Shown: positions 42,204 through 52,126, counted from the stretch's first letter. The stretch is DNA of 64,000 nt from Gammaproteobacteria bacterium Ga0077536 (GCA_001464935.1 LNEL01000064.1:263567-327566), one strand, 5' to 3'. Notes: generated by a model from the letters alone, not told the origin. Numbers and translations are program-made.

Positions 42204-43301
42204 ATGCAAGTCGGTTATTTCATGATGCCTCTTCATCACATCGACAGGGATTATCACCAGACACTGAACGAGGACATGGAAGCAATCGTGCTGGCCGACG
42301 AACTCGGCTACAGCGAAGCCTGGGTGGGCGAACACTATTCGTCGAAAGTCGAGCAGATCACCTCGCCCTTGATCTTCCACGCGAACCTGATCGCGCGCAC
42401 GAAACAGATCAAGCTCGCCACCGGCGTCATCTGCCTTCCGCAGTACCATCCGGCCGTGGTGGCAGGCCAATGCGCGATGTTCGATCACCTGTCGAACGGC
42501 CGATTCATCATGGGTGTCGGCCCGGGCGGACTGCTGTCCGATTTCGAGCTGTTCGGCGTGATGGACAAGGACCGCAACGAGATGATGATGGAATCGATCG
42601 ACCAGATTCTGAAGTTGTGGAGTACCGAACCGCCGTATCACATCCAGGGCAAGCACTGGACGATCGACATGAAGGACTGGACCCATCACGACATCAAGCT
42701 CGGCTACGTGCCGCGGCCGCTGCAACAGCCGCATCCGCCGATCGGCGTGTCGGCGATGAGCCCGAACTCCTCGTCGTTGAAGTACGCCGGCTCGCGCGGC
42801 TTCATGCCGCTGTCCGCGAACTTCATCGCGAAGTGGTCGCTCGCGACCCACTGGCCGACCTATGCCGCCGCGGCGATGGCGGCTGGCCACCAGCCGGATC
42901 CGGAGAACTGGCGCGTCGCGCGCAGTGTGTACGTCGACGAGACCGATGCGGCGGCAGAAGCGTTCGTGCGCCAGGAAGGCGGCGCATTCGACTACTACTA
43001 CGAATACCTGTACGCGATTTTCGATCGCGCGAACTTCAAGCAGCCGTTCGTCGTCAACCCGACCGACGACCCGGCCAAATTACAGCCGCGTGCGCTGCGC
43101 GACGCCTGCGTCATCCACGGCAGCCCGGACACCGTGGCGCGCAAGATTCTCGAACTGCGCGAGCAGATTGGCCATTTCGGGACCTTGCTCTACGCCGCAC
43201 ACGACTGGCAGGACGAGGTGCGCATGAAGCGCTCGATGCGCCTGATGGCGCAGGAAGTGATGCCGCGCGTCAATCGCGCCCTGCGCGACAAGGCGGCCTG
43301 A
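42204..43301 (+). CDS. LLM class flavin-dependent monooxygenase, limonene 1,2-monooxygenase-like
   Basis: 365 residues, luciferase-like barrel. MQVGYFMMPLHHIDRDY, LGYSEAWVGEHYSSKVEQITSP, KQIKLATGVICLPQYHPAVVAGQCAMFDHLSNGRFIMGVGPGGLLSDFELFG and the MMMESIDQILKLW stretch parallel LimB and alkanal-monooxygenase types, which use FMNH2 and O2. The C-terminal VIHGSPDTVARKILELREQIG is usual for the family. ATG 42204 follows GCGGGGGT. It is followed, 45 bp on, by the DUF1329 pair. Confidence 0.88.
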   Translation: MQVGYFMMPLHHIDRDYHQTLNEDMEAIVLADELGYSEAWVGEHYSSKVEQITSPLIFHANLIARTKQIKLATGVICLPQYHPAVVAGQCAMFDHLSNGRFIMGVGPGGLLSDFELFGVMDKDRNEMMMESIDQILKLWSTEPPYHIQGKHWTIDMKDWTHHDIKLGYVPRPLQQPHPPIGVSAMSPNSSSLKYAGSRGFMPLSANFIAKWSLATHWPTYAAAAMAAGHQPDPENWRVARSVYVDETDAAAEAFVRQEGGAFDYYYEYLYAIFDRANFKQPFVVNPTDDPAKLQPRALRDACVIHGSPDTVARKILELREQIGHFGTLLYAAHDWQDEVRMKRSMRLMAQEVMPRVNRALRDKAA

Positions 43302-43346
43302 GCCGCCCGCCGACGATACAACGAGATACACGGAAGGGGAGATTGA

Positions 43347-44678
43347 ATGGTGGTTTCACTGAACGCGAAGAGGCTCGGCATCGGTCTGGCCGCCACGCTG
43401 GCGGCAGGGAGCGTCGCGGCGGCGGACATCCCGCGCGCAGACGTCGAAGCATGGCTGGCGGCGGCGCCGGCCACCTTGCCGGCACCGGGCGCCGTGCTGA
43501 CAACGGCCGATCTCGAGTCGGTGCGCGCGCTGATCGCGCCCGGATACTTCGACTACGTGAACCACCCTGACGTCCAGTTGGAGATCCAGGAGACCGGCGA
43601 CTACCAGGCGCACCCGAGCTATGACGCCGCCACGGCGGCGTACGGCAGCAAGGCGACGCTGAACGCAGCGGGCGGCATGGACGGATATGTCGCGGGTCGT
43701 CCGTTCGATCCGGAACGCTTCGATGACGTGACGCCGGAAGAGGCCGGCCTGATGGTAGCGTGGAACCATGTCTACCGCTGGCAGTACTTCGGTTACAAGG
43801 TCGATGCCCTCGACATGACCTACGTCATGCCCGGGGCCGCCACCAACAGCGCCAACGACAAGGGCGTCGAAGGCGGCGGCACCATCGATCGCTCGCTCGT
43901 GCAGGTGTATCACCGTGTGTATCTGAACCACCTGACGATGCTGCCCGACAGCGCCTACAAGGTTGACGTCGACGGCAGCGATACGCGTTACTTCAAGGAC
44001 TTCATTTCCTTCGTCGAACCTTTCGACGTGGCCGGAACGACATTCGTCGTCGAGCGCGCGCTGGATCCGAACGAGGAAGACCAGGTCAATTCCTACCTGC
44101 CGAGCCAGCGGCGCGTGCGACGCCTGTCGGCGAAGGAACGCGCCGACAACTTCATGGGGTCCAACTACACGCTGGACGATTTCGAAGGTTTTTCCGGCCG
44201 CGTGATGGACTACGAATGGGTGTATCGCGGCCAGCGGCAGTTGTTGCACGTCGCGGATTCGAAGCAGGAGAAGATGCGCTTCAGCGGCACCCTGAGCAAT
44301 GTGGCTATCGATCGCTGGCAGGTGCGGCCGACTTTCGTGGTCGAACTCAAACCGCGCTGGGACGGCCATCCGATGAGCGCCAAGTACCTGTTCATCGATC
44401 AACAGACCCAGAACCCGGTGCTGGCGCTGACCATCGACCGCAACGGGAACCTGTGGCGCATCATCCTGCCGCACTACCAGCGCGCGGTACCCGATCTGAG
44501 CACGCCGGTCCGCGCGCTCGAAACCTCGCCTTCGCGCTGGCGCGGCAGCATCGCGCTCGATCTCAAGACCAACACGACCAGCATCGCGCGCGCGACCTCG
44601 CCGACCGAGTTCCCGACGATGACGGAGCGCGAAATCGAACGGACATTCTCACTGTCCCGCCTGACCGAAGGTCGCTGA
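43347..44678 (+). CDS. DUF1329 envelope protein, first of tandem pair
   Basis: 443 residues with a signal peptide (LAATLAAGSVAAA). Family core: EEDQVNSYLPSQRRVRRLSAKERADNFMGSNYTLDDFEGFSGRVMDYEW, followed by a beta-rich half. DUF1329 proteins resemble LolA/LolB-type lipid carriers and are often encoded with hydrophobic-substrate catabolism and RND exporters; the biochemical role is unproven. ATG 43347 follows GGAAGGGGAG. It precedes its paralogue by 13 bp. Confidence 0.88.
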   Translation: MVVSLNAKRLGIGLAATLAAGSVAAADIPRADVEAWLAAAPATLPAPGAVLTTADLESVRALIAPGYFDYVNHPDVQLEIQETGDYQAHPSYDAATAAYGSKATLNAAGGMDGYVAGRPFDPERFDDVTPEEAGLMVAWNHVYRWQYFGYKVDALDMTYVMPGAATNSANDKGVEGGGTIDRSLVQVYHRVYLNHLTMLPDSAYKVDVDGSDTRYFKDFISFVEPFDVAGTTFVVERALDPNEEDQVNSYLPSQRRVRRLSAKERADNFMGSNYTLDDFEGFSGRVMDYEWVYRGQRQLLHVADSKQEKMRFSGTLSNVAIDRWQVRPTFVVELKPRWDGHPMSAKYLFIDQQTQNPVLALTIDRNGNLWRIILPHYQRAVPDLSTPVRALETSPSRWRGSIALDLKTNTTSIARATSPTEFPTMTEREIERTFSLSRLTEGR

Positions 44679-44691
44679 GGAGCCGTTGCCC

Positions 44692-46014
44692 GTGACCAAG
44701 CCACTGTTCGGTGCCGCGGCCTGCGTCATCCTGGCGCTGTGTCTCTCGCTGCCGCTGGCGGCGGCCACGCGCGAAGACGTGATCGCGTGGATTGCGAATC
44801 CGGCAGCGGTCGTGCCGCCGGATGCCGGCACCACCCTGACGCAGGCGGACATTGCGACCGTGGCGGCGTATCTGCCGCCCGGTTACGCGCAGGAGTTCGA
44901 TTTTCCCGCGCTGAAGATGGAGATTGAGGCGGTCACGCCGTATGCGCCGCATGCGTCCTACCTCGAGGCGAGCGCGAAGTTCGCGGGGCAGGCCACGCTG
45001 GCCGCCGACGACGCGCTCGAGAACTACACCGCAGGCAAGCCGTTTTCCGATGAGCAGGTCGCGGCCGCCACGCCGCAGCAGGCGGGCGTGATGATCGCGT
45101 GGAACCGCATTCACCGCTGGCAGTACTACGGCTGGTTCGCGGACGAGATTTCGCAGTACTACCTGCGCGGCGGCCATCCGGACGCGCGACCGGCGGTGCC
45201 CGGTCTGAACGGCGGAGGCAAACTCGATCGCCACATCATCCAGAACTACAAGCGCGTGTATCTGAACCGGCTGGCGATGCTCGCCGATCACGACTACCGG
45301 ACCGACGCGGCCGACAGCGACGAGCGTCTGTACAAGGACCACGTGGAATTCCTGGAACCCTTCGACGTCAAGGGTACGACCTTCGTGATCGAGCGACCGC
45401 TCGACGCCCACGAAGAGGACCAGGTGAATTCCTACCTGCCGACGGAACGGCGCGTGCGGCGTCTGTCGGCACAGGAGCGCGCGGACGTGTTCATGGGTTC
45501 GGACATGACCATCGACGACTTCGAGGGCTACTCCGGGCGCGTGCTCGACTTCGAATGGACCTACCTGGGCCAGCGCGACGTGCTCTCCGTCGTCAACGCC
45601 CGTTCGCCGCAGCAGCAGATGTTCGGCCCGTCGAGCCGGGTGCCGGACGACCGCTGGCAGGTTCGCCGCTGCCATGCCGTCGAACTGAAGCCGAAGTTCG
45701 CCGCGCACCCGTATTCGAGCAAGATCATCTTCTTCGATGTCGAGACGATGAACTCGCCGGTGGCGATCGCGATCAACCGGGACGGTCACGTCTGGCGCAT
45801 TTTCAGTGCGCTGTACACCCTGCCGATCCAGGCGGCCGGAGGCGTCGAAGCGCTCGAAACCTCGGTGCCGCGCTGGACGGCGACGATCGCGACCGACGTG
45901 CTCAAGGACACCTCGACCGTGTCGGTCACGCGGGTCGGCACCGTGAATCCGACGATGACCAGACGGGACATCGAGCAGCAGTTCAACGTGTCGACGTTGA
46001 CGTCGGGTCGCTGA
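44692..46014 (+). CDS. DUF1329 envelope protein, second of tandem pair
   Basis: 440 residues from GTG 44692, chosen over TTG 44686 because GAGGAG is then 9 bp away. Signal peptide (ACVILALCLSLPLAAA). The core EEDQVNSYLPTERRVRRLSAQERADVFMGSDMTIDDFEGYSGRVLDFEW aligns along its length with the preceding protein, so the two arose by tandem duplication. Both share MIAWNRIHRWQYYG/MVAWNHVYRWQYFG. No DUF1302 or RND gene, frequent partners, is adjacent. Confidence 0.88.
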   Translation: MTKPLFGAAACVILALCLSLPLAAATREDVIAWIANPAAVVPPDAGTTLTQADIATVAAYLPPGYAQEFDFPALKMEIEAVTPYAPHASYLEASAKFAGQATLAADDALENYTAGKPFSDEQVAAATPQQAGVMIAWNRIHRWQYYGWFADEISQYYLRGGHPDARPAVPGLNGGGKLDRHIIQNYKRVYLNRLAMLADHDYRTDAADSDERLYKDHVEFLEPFDVKGTTFVIERPLDAHEEDQVNSYLPTERRVRRLSAQERADVFMGSDMTIDDFEGYSGRVLDFEWTYLGQRDVLSVVNARSPQQQMFGPSSRVPDDRWQVRRCHAVELKPKFAAHPYSSKIIFFDVETMNSPVAIAINRDGHVWRIFSALYTLPIQAAGGVEALETSVPRWTATIATDVLKDTSTVSVTRVGTVNPTMTRRDIEQQFNVSTLTSGR

Positions 46015-46030
46015 GCCAGCACGATGAACC

Positions 46031-46043
46031 GCGCCATTGGCGC
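46031..46043. terminator. Small hairpin after the DUF1329 pair
   Basis: GCGCCATTGGCGC (6-bp arms around one base) lies 17 bp after the second DUF1329 stop. Without a T-run it is only a weak terminator candidate. The surrounding 103-bp gap holds no gene I can support. Confidence 0.3.
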
Positions 46044-46117
46044 GGCCATCGGGGGTATGCCTGCCACCCCGGTCGCGATGACCTTCGACGGCGCCAACGT
46101 ACCGGGGCTGACCAATT

Positions 46118-46693
46118 TTGACCAACGACACCAAGCCGACGCGCCTGCGCGTGACGGAAGGCGCCCGCGCCGCGGGCCGCAGGCTGCTCGCCGTGTGCCT
46201 GTGCGCCCTCGCACTGGGTGGCTGCGCGCGCCCGGCGAGCGTTGAGGAAGCGCTCGACCGCCATGACTACCGGACGGCCCGGTCACTGCTCGTGCCGCTC
46301 GCGAAACAGGGTGACGCGGCGGCGCAGAACCGTCTGGGCGTACTGCACTATCTCGGCCTCGGCACCCCGGTCGATTACCCGCGTGCCGCCCGCTGGTTCA
46401 AGCGCGCGGCACTCGCCGGCGACGCCAACGCGCAACGCAATCTCGGCAGCCTGTTCCGCCAGGGGCTCGGCGTACCGCGCGACGACATCCGCGCGTTTGG
46501 CTGGTACGACGCGGCGCGGCGCAACGGCCACGGCCGCGCCGAGGACTACATGCAGTGGATGACGCAGTTCGTCGGCTGGAACCAGCAGGCGTTCGCCCGG
46601 CGCATCGTCGCCGACGATCTGAAGAACGGCAAGATTTCCGAGTGTGGCGAGGGACTGTTGATGTCTGCGTGCCCGCCACCGACCACTCCCTGA
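46118..46693 (+). CDS. Sel1-repeat lipoprotein
   Basis: 191 residues from TTG 46118; GTG 46151 (eleven codons later) is an equally possible start and would leave a typical signal. Lipobox ALGGC anchors it in a membrane. Sel1 helix repeats follow: AAQNRLGVLHYLGLGTPVDYPRAARWFKRAALAG and ANAQRNLGSLFRQGLGVPRDDIRAFGWYDAARRNG. Such proteins are adaptors for protein contacts. It lies between the DUF1329 pair and two LLM genes on the same strand. Confidence 0.8.
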   Translation: MTNDTKPTRLRVTEGARAAGRRLLAVCLCALALGGCARPASVEEALDRHDYRTARSLLVPLAKQGDAAAQNRLGVLHYLGLGTPVDYPRAARWFKRAALAGDANAQRNLGSLFRQGLGVPRDDIRAFGWYDAARRNGHGRAEDYMQWMTQFVGWNQQAFARRIVADDLKNGKISECGEGLLMSACPPPTTP

Positions 46694-46732
46694 CAACTGG
46701 CCGGCGCGTGCCGGCCGCAGCCGCGAGGAACG

Positions 46733-47758
46733 ATGTCCGTGAATACCCAACGTCCGCTCAGTTTTGGCCTGTGGTACGACTTTCGCAATCCGCCGCAGTG
46801 GAAGCGCAGCAATGTCGAGCTCTATCGTGCCGTGATCGAACAGATCGTGCAGGCCGAGGCGCTGGGTTTCGATGACGTGTGGTTGTCCGAGCATCATTTC
46901 TGCGACGACAGCTATTCGCCGTCGATGCTGGCGATCGGCTGCGCGATCGCCGCCAGGACCCGCCGCATTCGCATCGGCACCAGCGTGCTGCTGCTCCCGC
47001 TCCACGACCCGGTGCGCGTCGCCGAGGACGCCGCGACGCTCGACGTCATCTCCGACGGCCGCCTCGAACTGGGCTTAGGCGTTGGCTACAAGGTCGAGGA
47101 GTTCACGGGCTTCAACATCGACCCGAAAGAACGCGCGCAGCGCATGGAAGAAGGCATCGAGATCATCAAGCGCCTGTTTGCGGGTGAACGTTTCAGCTTC
47201 CAGGGACAGCACTACACCTACAATGACATCCAGCTGTTTCCAGAGCCCGTGCAGCGCGAGCCGAAACTGTGGATTGCGGGGTTCAGCAAAGTGGCGGTGC
47301 GGCGCGCCGCGCGCGTCGGTTATGGCTATATCGCCACCGGACCGATCAGCCCGTTCGCGAAACTGTTCTGGGACGAAGTGAAGGCGCAGGGCAAGGATCC
47401 GAATCAGCACGAGATCGCCGGCGGCTACATGTGGTTGCAGGTCAGCCGCGATCCGGAAAAGCGCTGGCACGAGGCGAAGGACCATATCGCCTACCAGCAG
47501 AACTGCTATGCGAAATGGTTCAAGGACGCCGGCATGGGGTACGTGCAACCGGTTGGCGCCGATCCGCGCGAACTCGAGGAGAAAGGCTGCTACATCGTCG
47601 AGCCCGCAAAGGCGATCGAGATGATCAGGCAGTATTGCGCCGAAACCGGTACCACGCGCTGGTACACCTGGGCCGTGCCGCCGGGTCTGCCGCCGGCGTG
47701 GGCCGAGGAACACCTCGAACTGATGTCGAAAGAAGTCATCCCGGCGTTCCGCAAGTGA
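46733..47758 (+). CDS. LLM class flavin/F420-type oxidoreductase
   Basis: 341 residues, luciferase-like barrel. LGFDDVWLSEHHFCDDSYSPS, RRIRIGTSVLLLPLHDPVRVAEDAATLDVISDGRLELGLGVGY and EEGIEIIKRLFAGERFSFQGQHY match the bacterial luciferase superfamily, close to oxidoreductases annotated as F420- or FMN-dependent. The cofactor is undecided. ATG 46733, preceded by GAGGAACG. It is followed by a second LLM gene 37 bp on. Confidence 0.88.
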   Translation: MSVNTQRPLSFGLWYDFRNPPQWKRSNVELYRAVIEQIVQAEALGFDDVWLSEHHFCDDSYSPSMLAIGCAIAARTRRIRIGTSVLLLPLHDPVRVAEDAATLDVISDGRLELGLGVGYKVEEFTGFNIDPKERAQRMEEGIEIIKRLFAGERFSFQGQHYTYNDIQLFPEPVQREPKLWIAGFSKVAVRRAARVGYGYIATGPISPFAKLFWDEVKAQGKDPNQHEIAGGYMWLQVSRDPEKRWHEAKDHIAYQQNCYAKWFKDAGMGYVQPVGADPRELEEKGCYIVEPAKAIEMIRQYCAETGTTRWYTWAVPPGLPPAWAEEHLELMSKEVIPAFRK

Positions 47759-47795
47759 ATCCTTGCATGAATCCTGGCACCACTGGAGAGAAGCG

Positions 47796-48689
47796 ATGAA
47801 CGAGAAACTGGGCCTGCTGCAGTTCACCGAAGGCGTCGACGGGGCAACGCTGACCGCGAACGCGCGGCGGCTCGAAGCGCTGGGCTACGACACGCTGTGG
47901 CTACCCGAGGTATTCGGCCGCGAACCGGTCGCGACCTGCGGCTACCTGCTCGCGAAGACGGAGCGGCTGCGCATCGGGTCGGGCATCCTGAATGTCTATG
48001 CGCGCGATGCGCATTCGGCGGCGCAGGCGGGCAATACGCTGTCGGAGATGTCGGGCGGACGTTTCACGCTCGGGCTAGGGGTGTCGCATCCCGTGCTCGT
48101 CGAGCCGCGCGGCCATGCGTTCCAGCCACCGGCGCGCAAGATGCGCGAGTATCTGACAGCGGTGCGGGCAGTACAGGTCGACGGCGTACGCGCACCGACC
48201 CCGGCGCCGGTGATCATCGCCGGTCACGGCCCTAAGCTGATGCAGGTCGCGGCCGATCTCGCCGACGGCCTGTTTCTGTACCTGCAGCCGGCGGAGAAGA
48301 TTGCGCAGGCCCGCCAGTTGCTGGGGCCGGAGAAGGAGATTCATGCGGTCGTGCGCACGGTTCTGTGTCCTGATCCGCGCCGCGCGCGTGCGGTCGCGCG
48401 CGCAGCCCTGGGCTTCTACCTGCAGCTGCCTGCCTATCATCGCGCCTGGCAGGCCGCGGGCTTCAGCGCTGCCGACTATGCAGACGGCGGCAGCGACCGC
48501 CTGCTCGACACGATTGCGCCGTCGGGTGATGCGGCCGCGCTGAAGCAGGTGGTGGCGCGGTATTTCGCGGCGGGCGCCTCACACGTGAGCCTTTATCCAA
48601 TCCACCCGGACGACGACTACGATCCGGGCCGCGCCGGGGGACTGCTCTGGGACTGGGCGACGCTGGAGGCGCTGGCGCCCGCGGGCTGA
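47796..48689 (+). CDS. LLM class F420-dependent oxidoreductase-like protein
   Basis: 297 residues from ATG 47796 (GGAGAG upstream); an earlier start at 47763 is less likely. RRLEALGYDTLWLPEVFGREPVATCGYLLAKTERLRIGSGILNVYARDAHSAAQAGNTLSEMSGGRFTLGLGVSHPVLVEPRGH matches the short LLM group of mycobacterial 'probable F420-dependent' enzymes, which makes F420 a reasonable guess. It is the last gene of the plus-strand run from 42.2 kb and is convergent with the GGDEF gene. Confidence 0.86.
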   Translation: MNEKLGLLQFTEGVDGATLTANARRLEALGYDTLWLPEVFGREPVATCGYLLAKTERLRIGSGILNVYARDAHSAAQAGNTLSEMSGGRFTLGLGVSHPVLVEPRGHAFQPPARKMREYLTAVRAVQVDGVRAPTPAPVIIAGHGPKLMQVAADLADGLFLYLQPAEKIAQARQLLGPEKEIHAVVRTVLCPDPRRARAVARAALGFYLQLPAYHRAWQAAGFSAADYADGGSDRLLDTIAPSGDAAALKQVVARYFAAGASHVSLYPIHPDDDYDPGRAGGLLWDWATLEALAPAG

Positions 48690-48726
48690 CGGGGAGCGGG
48701 TGCGGAAGAACGACGGGCGGCGGGCT

Positions 48727-49629
48727 TCAGGGCACCACGCGCGCCACCGGCGCCGCGCGCAGCGGGGTGACAGGGCGGGGCGGCGGCATCACGCGGTTGC
48801 GGCCACTGTGCTTGGCGTCGTACATCGCGCGATCGGCGCCGTCGATCAGCGCTTCGAGATTGGCGGGGCCGCCCGGTGCGGCGGCCATCGCCCCGATGCT
48901 GACCGTCACGCGGATCTGTTCCCGCTCGACCCGGATCGGGATCTGCTCGATGGCGACCCGGATGCGTTCGGCGGTGTTGATCGCGCTGTCGATGCGCGTG
49001 CCGGGCAGGACCACGAGGAACTCCTCCCCGCCGTAGCGGCCGACACTGTCGACTTCACGCAGTGCGCTGCGAATGATGCCGGCGACGCGCCGCAGAACGT
49101 GATCGCCGGCGAGGTGGCCGAGGCGGTCGTTGATCGACTTGAAGTGGTCGACGTCGACCATCAACACCGAAAACACCGAGCCATAGCGCTGGAATTCGGC
49201 GTAGCGTCGCGACAGTTCGGTCATGATGCCGACGCGATTGAGGATCTGGGTCAGCGGGTCGGACTCGGCCAGGTGGCGCAGCGCCGCCTCGAGTTCCTGC
49301 TGTACGTTCAGGTAGTGATAGGCCATGCCGGCGATTGCCCAGATCACGAACAGCGCGAGCGCGCGGTTGATGAGGCCGACGGCGGTGTCGTCGAGCGCCG
49401 GATTCAGCAGCCAGCCCAGCGCAATCAGCACGGTGCTGGTGCAGGCGAAGGCAAGGACCATGCGCCGGGCGCGTGCCAGCAGGCCGAACAGGACCACGGT
49501 GGTGTACAGCACGCCGACGATCACTTCCGGCGTGTAGTGCACGTCCAGCGCGAAATACACGCCGCTGCTGATGATGCCCAGCACCAGCGCGCAGATCGTC
49601 GCCGCGTTCGTCGATAAGCTTTTGAGCAT
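48727..49629 (-). CDS. Membrane-bound diguanylate cyclase (GGDEF)
   Basis: 300 residues. Four to five hydrophobic helices occupy residues 1-110 with no named sensor domain. The GGDEF domain follows: SDPLTQILNRVGIM, VDVDHFKSINDRLGHLAGD (metal Asp) and the active-site GGEEF in VGRYGGEEFLVVL, so c-di-GMP synthesis is expected. An upstream RxxD inhibitory site is not evident. Start ATG 49629; the frame opens at TTG 49668. Confidence 0.9.
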   Translation of the reverse strand: MLKSLSTNAATICALVLGIISSGVYFALDVHYTPEVIVGVLYTTVVLFGLLARARRMVLAFACTSTVLIALGWLLNPALDDTAVGLINRALALFVIWAIAGMAYHYLNVQQELEAALRHLAESDPLTQILNRVGIMTELSRRYAEFQRYGSVFSVLMVDVDHFKSINDRLGHLAGDHVLRRVAGIIRSALREVDSVGRYGGEEFLVVLPGTRIDSAINTAERIRVAIEQIPIRVEREQIRVTVSIGAMAAAPGGPANLEALIDGADRAMYDAKHSGRNRVMPPPRPVTPLRAAPVARVVP

Positions 49630-49833
49630 CCATTCCCGATCCGCGTTGGCGCGAATCGCCCGATCCAATGTCAGCGTCCAGTGGCTTCAATCGTGCGCCG
49701 CTTGTTCGCCGACGCACATGACATGACCGTCATCCTGCGACAATGTTCACATAAACCCTGAACTTGCACATCATTTGGCGACAGCGTTGAACGCCCGGTC
49801 GGCATTGCGGCCACGGCGTGTAGGAGAACGGGA

Positions 49834-50343
49834 ATGTCAGCAGTCAGTTTGCAGGCCGTCCTGGCGGACATCACCCGCCTGGCGGTCGATGCCATCGTCA
49901 ATGCGGCCAATGAGCGCCTGCTCGGGGGCGGCGGCGTCGACGGCGCCATTCACCGTGCGGCAGGGCCAGCACTGCTCGCCGCCTGCGCGCGCCTTGGCGG
50001 GTGTCCGACGGGCGAAGCGCGGATCACACCAGGCTTCGCACTGCCGGCACGCCATGTCATCCATACCGTCGGTCCGGTCTGGCGCGGCGGTTCAAACGGC
50101 GAGCCGGCGCTGCTGGCGTCGTGCTATCGACAGTCGTTGCTGCTGGCGCGCGACCATGGTTGCAGGCGGATAGCGTTTCCTTCCATCAGCACGGGCATCT
50201 ATGGCTATCCCGTCGCGCTGGCGGCGCCGATCGCGATCGACACCGTGCGCCAGGGTGTCGCCGCTGACGCGTTCGACGAAATCGTGTTCTGCTGCCATTC
50301 CGCGCCGGACCTCGCGGTGTACACCGCGCTGCTCGACCCTTGA
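49834..50343 (+). CDS. Macro domain protein, O-acetyl-ADP-ribose deacetylase-like
   Basis: 169 residues, MacroD/YmdB type. ADP-ribose contacts are present: [33 protein letters not shown] with the catalytic Asn/Asp region, and [11 protein letters not shown] for the diphosphate. Expected to remove O-acetyl-ADP-ribose or mono-ADP-ribose from protein or nucleic acid. It stands alone, divergent from the GGDEF gene with a 204-bp gap in which I see no gene. Confidence 0.92.
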   Translation: MSAVSLQAVLADITRLAVDAIVNAANERLLGGGGVDGAIHRAAGPALLAACARLGGCPTGEARITPGFALPARHVIHTVGPVWRGGSNGEPALLASCYRQSLLLARDHGCRRIAFPSISTGIYGYPVALAAPIAIDTVRQGVAADAFDEIVFCCHSAPDLAVYTALLDP

Positions 50344-50409
50344 GCCGGCCCCCGTGCGCGCCGTCGCGGACGACGCCCGGGGAGCCGGGCGGCGCCGCGG
50401 GGCTCCCCG

Positions 50410-52059
50410 CTACTTGCGCAGTTCGCGGCGCATGATCTTGCCGCTCGCGGTCTTCGGCAGTTCGGGCAGCACCTCGACTTCGCGCGGCCGTTTGTAGGCG
50501 GCCATGCGATCCTTGCAGAACTCCACGATGTCCTGACCCGTCGCGTCCATGCCGGGGCGCAGGCTCACGTAGGCTTTCACCGTCTCGCCCCGATAGGCAT
50601 CGACGACGCCGACGACCGCGCACTCGCGGATGGCCGGATGCGTGTAAAGGACATCTTCGACTTCGCGCGGCCACACCTTGTAGCCCGAGGCGATGATGAG
50701 GTCTTTCTTGCGGTCGACGATGTAGAACCAGCCGTCGGCGTCCATGAAGCCGACATCGCCGGTGTGAATGCCGCGGGCCTCGAAGGCCTGCGCACTTTCC
50801 TCAGGCTTCTCCCAGTAGCCCGGCACGACCATCGGCCCGCCCGAGACGAGTTCGCCGATCTCGCCGGTCGGCAGTTCATGGCCTTCGTCATCGCAGATCC
50901 GGACGATCGCCCCGCACACCGGCACGCCGACCGACAGCGCTCCCGTGTTCGGATCGACCGGTGCCTGGCCGCCGAGCGGCACGGCATGCGTGGGGCTGGT
51001 CGTTTCCGTCATTCCGTAGATGTTGTGGATGTAGGCGCCGAACATGTTCTGGAACGCCTCGACCTGTGCCGGCGACACCGGCGCACCTCCGCTGTAAACC
51101 TTCTTCAGCGTCGAGAAATCACGTTTGCGTGCCTCTTCGTTGTTCATCAGCGCGATGAACACCGTGATCGAGGCGACCACGAAAGTCACGCCGTGCAGTT
51201 CGACGAGTTCGGCGGTCGTTGCCGGGTCGAAGCGGAAATACAGCACCAGCGGGCACGGCAGCAGCATCGCGGTCGTGACGCACGCAATGAGCCCGGTGAT
51301 ATGGAACAGCGGCGCGACGCCGAGGATCACGTCAGCGGACGACAGCTTCATCCACTCGCGATAGACCTGCGTGTTGTAGACGATGTTCCGGTGCAGGTTC
51401 ATCGCGCCTTTCGGCGGGCCGGTCGTGCCCGAGGTGTAGGTCAGCAGCGCGACGTCGTCGCCGCTGATCGTCACCGGCGCCGGGCGCTGGCCGTTGAACT
51501 CGGCGATCAGCGTCATCAGATCGGTGGCGCCGTCGCAGGGCTGGCGCGTCGAATCCTTCAGCAACGCCGGACGATTCGGGCCGAGGAATTCGAGTTCGGA
51601 CGTCGTCAGCACGAGTTCGACTTTGGAATCCGGCACGACGGCGCGCGCGACTTCGTGATAGAGGGACTCGAGCGTCACCAGCACCCGGGCGCCGGAATCG
51701 TTGAGAATGACGCCGACTTCCTTGTGCCGCAGCATCGGGTTGCACGACACCAGGATCGCGCCGAGTTTCCACGCGGCGAGCATCGTCAGCACGAACTGCG
51801 GCACGTTCTGCAGGTAGGCCGCGATGCGGTCGCCGCGCCTGATGCCGCGCGCGGCGAGTGCGACGGCGAGTGCATCGCTCATGCGGTCGATGTCGCCGAC
51901 GGCAATGCTGCTGTCGAAATAGTGGATCAGCGTGCGGGACGGATCGCGCGCGAGCGCGTGCCGGAACATCGACAGCGCATCCGGAAATTCGGGCCGGACC
52001 TCGGCGGGGACCCCGGCGCTGTACTGGCCGAGCCAGGGCTTTTGATCGTAAACGCTCAT
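50410..52059 (-). CDS. AMP-forming acyl-CoA synthetase
   Basis: 549 residues of the ANL superfamily. P-loop-like TYTSGTTGPPKGAMNLH, the adenine/hinge YGMTETTSP, TGDVGFMDADGWFYIVDRKKDLI and the C-terminal catalytic Lys in LPKTASGKIMRREL are all present, so it should activate a carboxylate as its CoA ester. Chain-length or ring specificity is not readable. ATG 52059 has AGAGGAAA upstream. It could feed the CoA-catabolic operon, but lies in a separate unit 15 kb away. Confidence 0.92.
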   Translation of the reverse strand: MSVYDQKPWLGQYSAGVPAEVRPEFPDALSMFRHALARDPSRTLIHYFDSSIAVGDIDRMSDALAVALAARGIRRGDRIAAYLQNVPQFVLTMLAAWKLGAILVSCNPMLRHKEVGVILNDSGARVLVTLESLYHEVARAVVPDSKVELVLTTSELEFLGPNRPALLKDSTRQPCDGATDLMTLIAEFNGQRPAPVTISGDDVALLTYTSGTTGPPKGAMNLHRNIVYNTQVYREWMKLSSADVILGVAPLFHITGLIACVTTAMLLPCPLVLYFRFDPATTAELVELHGVTFVVASITVFIALMNNEEARKRDFSTLKKVYSGGAPVSPAQVEAFQNMFGAYIHNIYGMTETTSPTHAVPLGGQAPVDPNTGALSVGVPVCGAIVRICDDEGHELPTGEIGELVSGGPMVVPGYWEKPEESAQAFEARGIHTGDVGFMDADGWFYIVDRKKDLIIASGYKVWPREVEDVLYTHPAIRECAVVGVVDAYRGETVKAYVSLRPGMDATGQDIVEFCKDRMAAYKRPREVEVLPELPKTASGKIMRRELRK

Positions 52060-52126
52060 GTTTTCCTCTGCGTACTGCTGAGAGCGGGCGTCACGATACA
52101 CCGAACCGGCGCCTCCGGCACCTCGC

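Noticed and set aside
46024-46117. Small open frame after the DUF1329 pair
   Set aside because: It begins at a poor start, runs into the Sel1 gene in another frame and has no recognisable feature.
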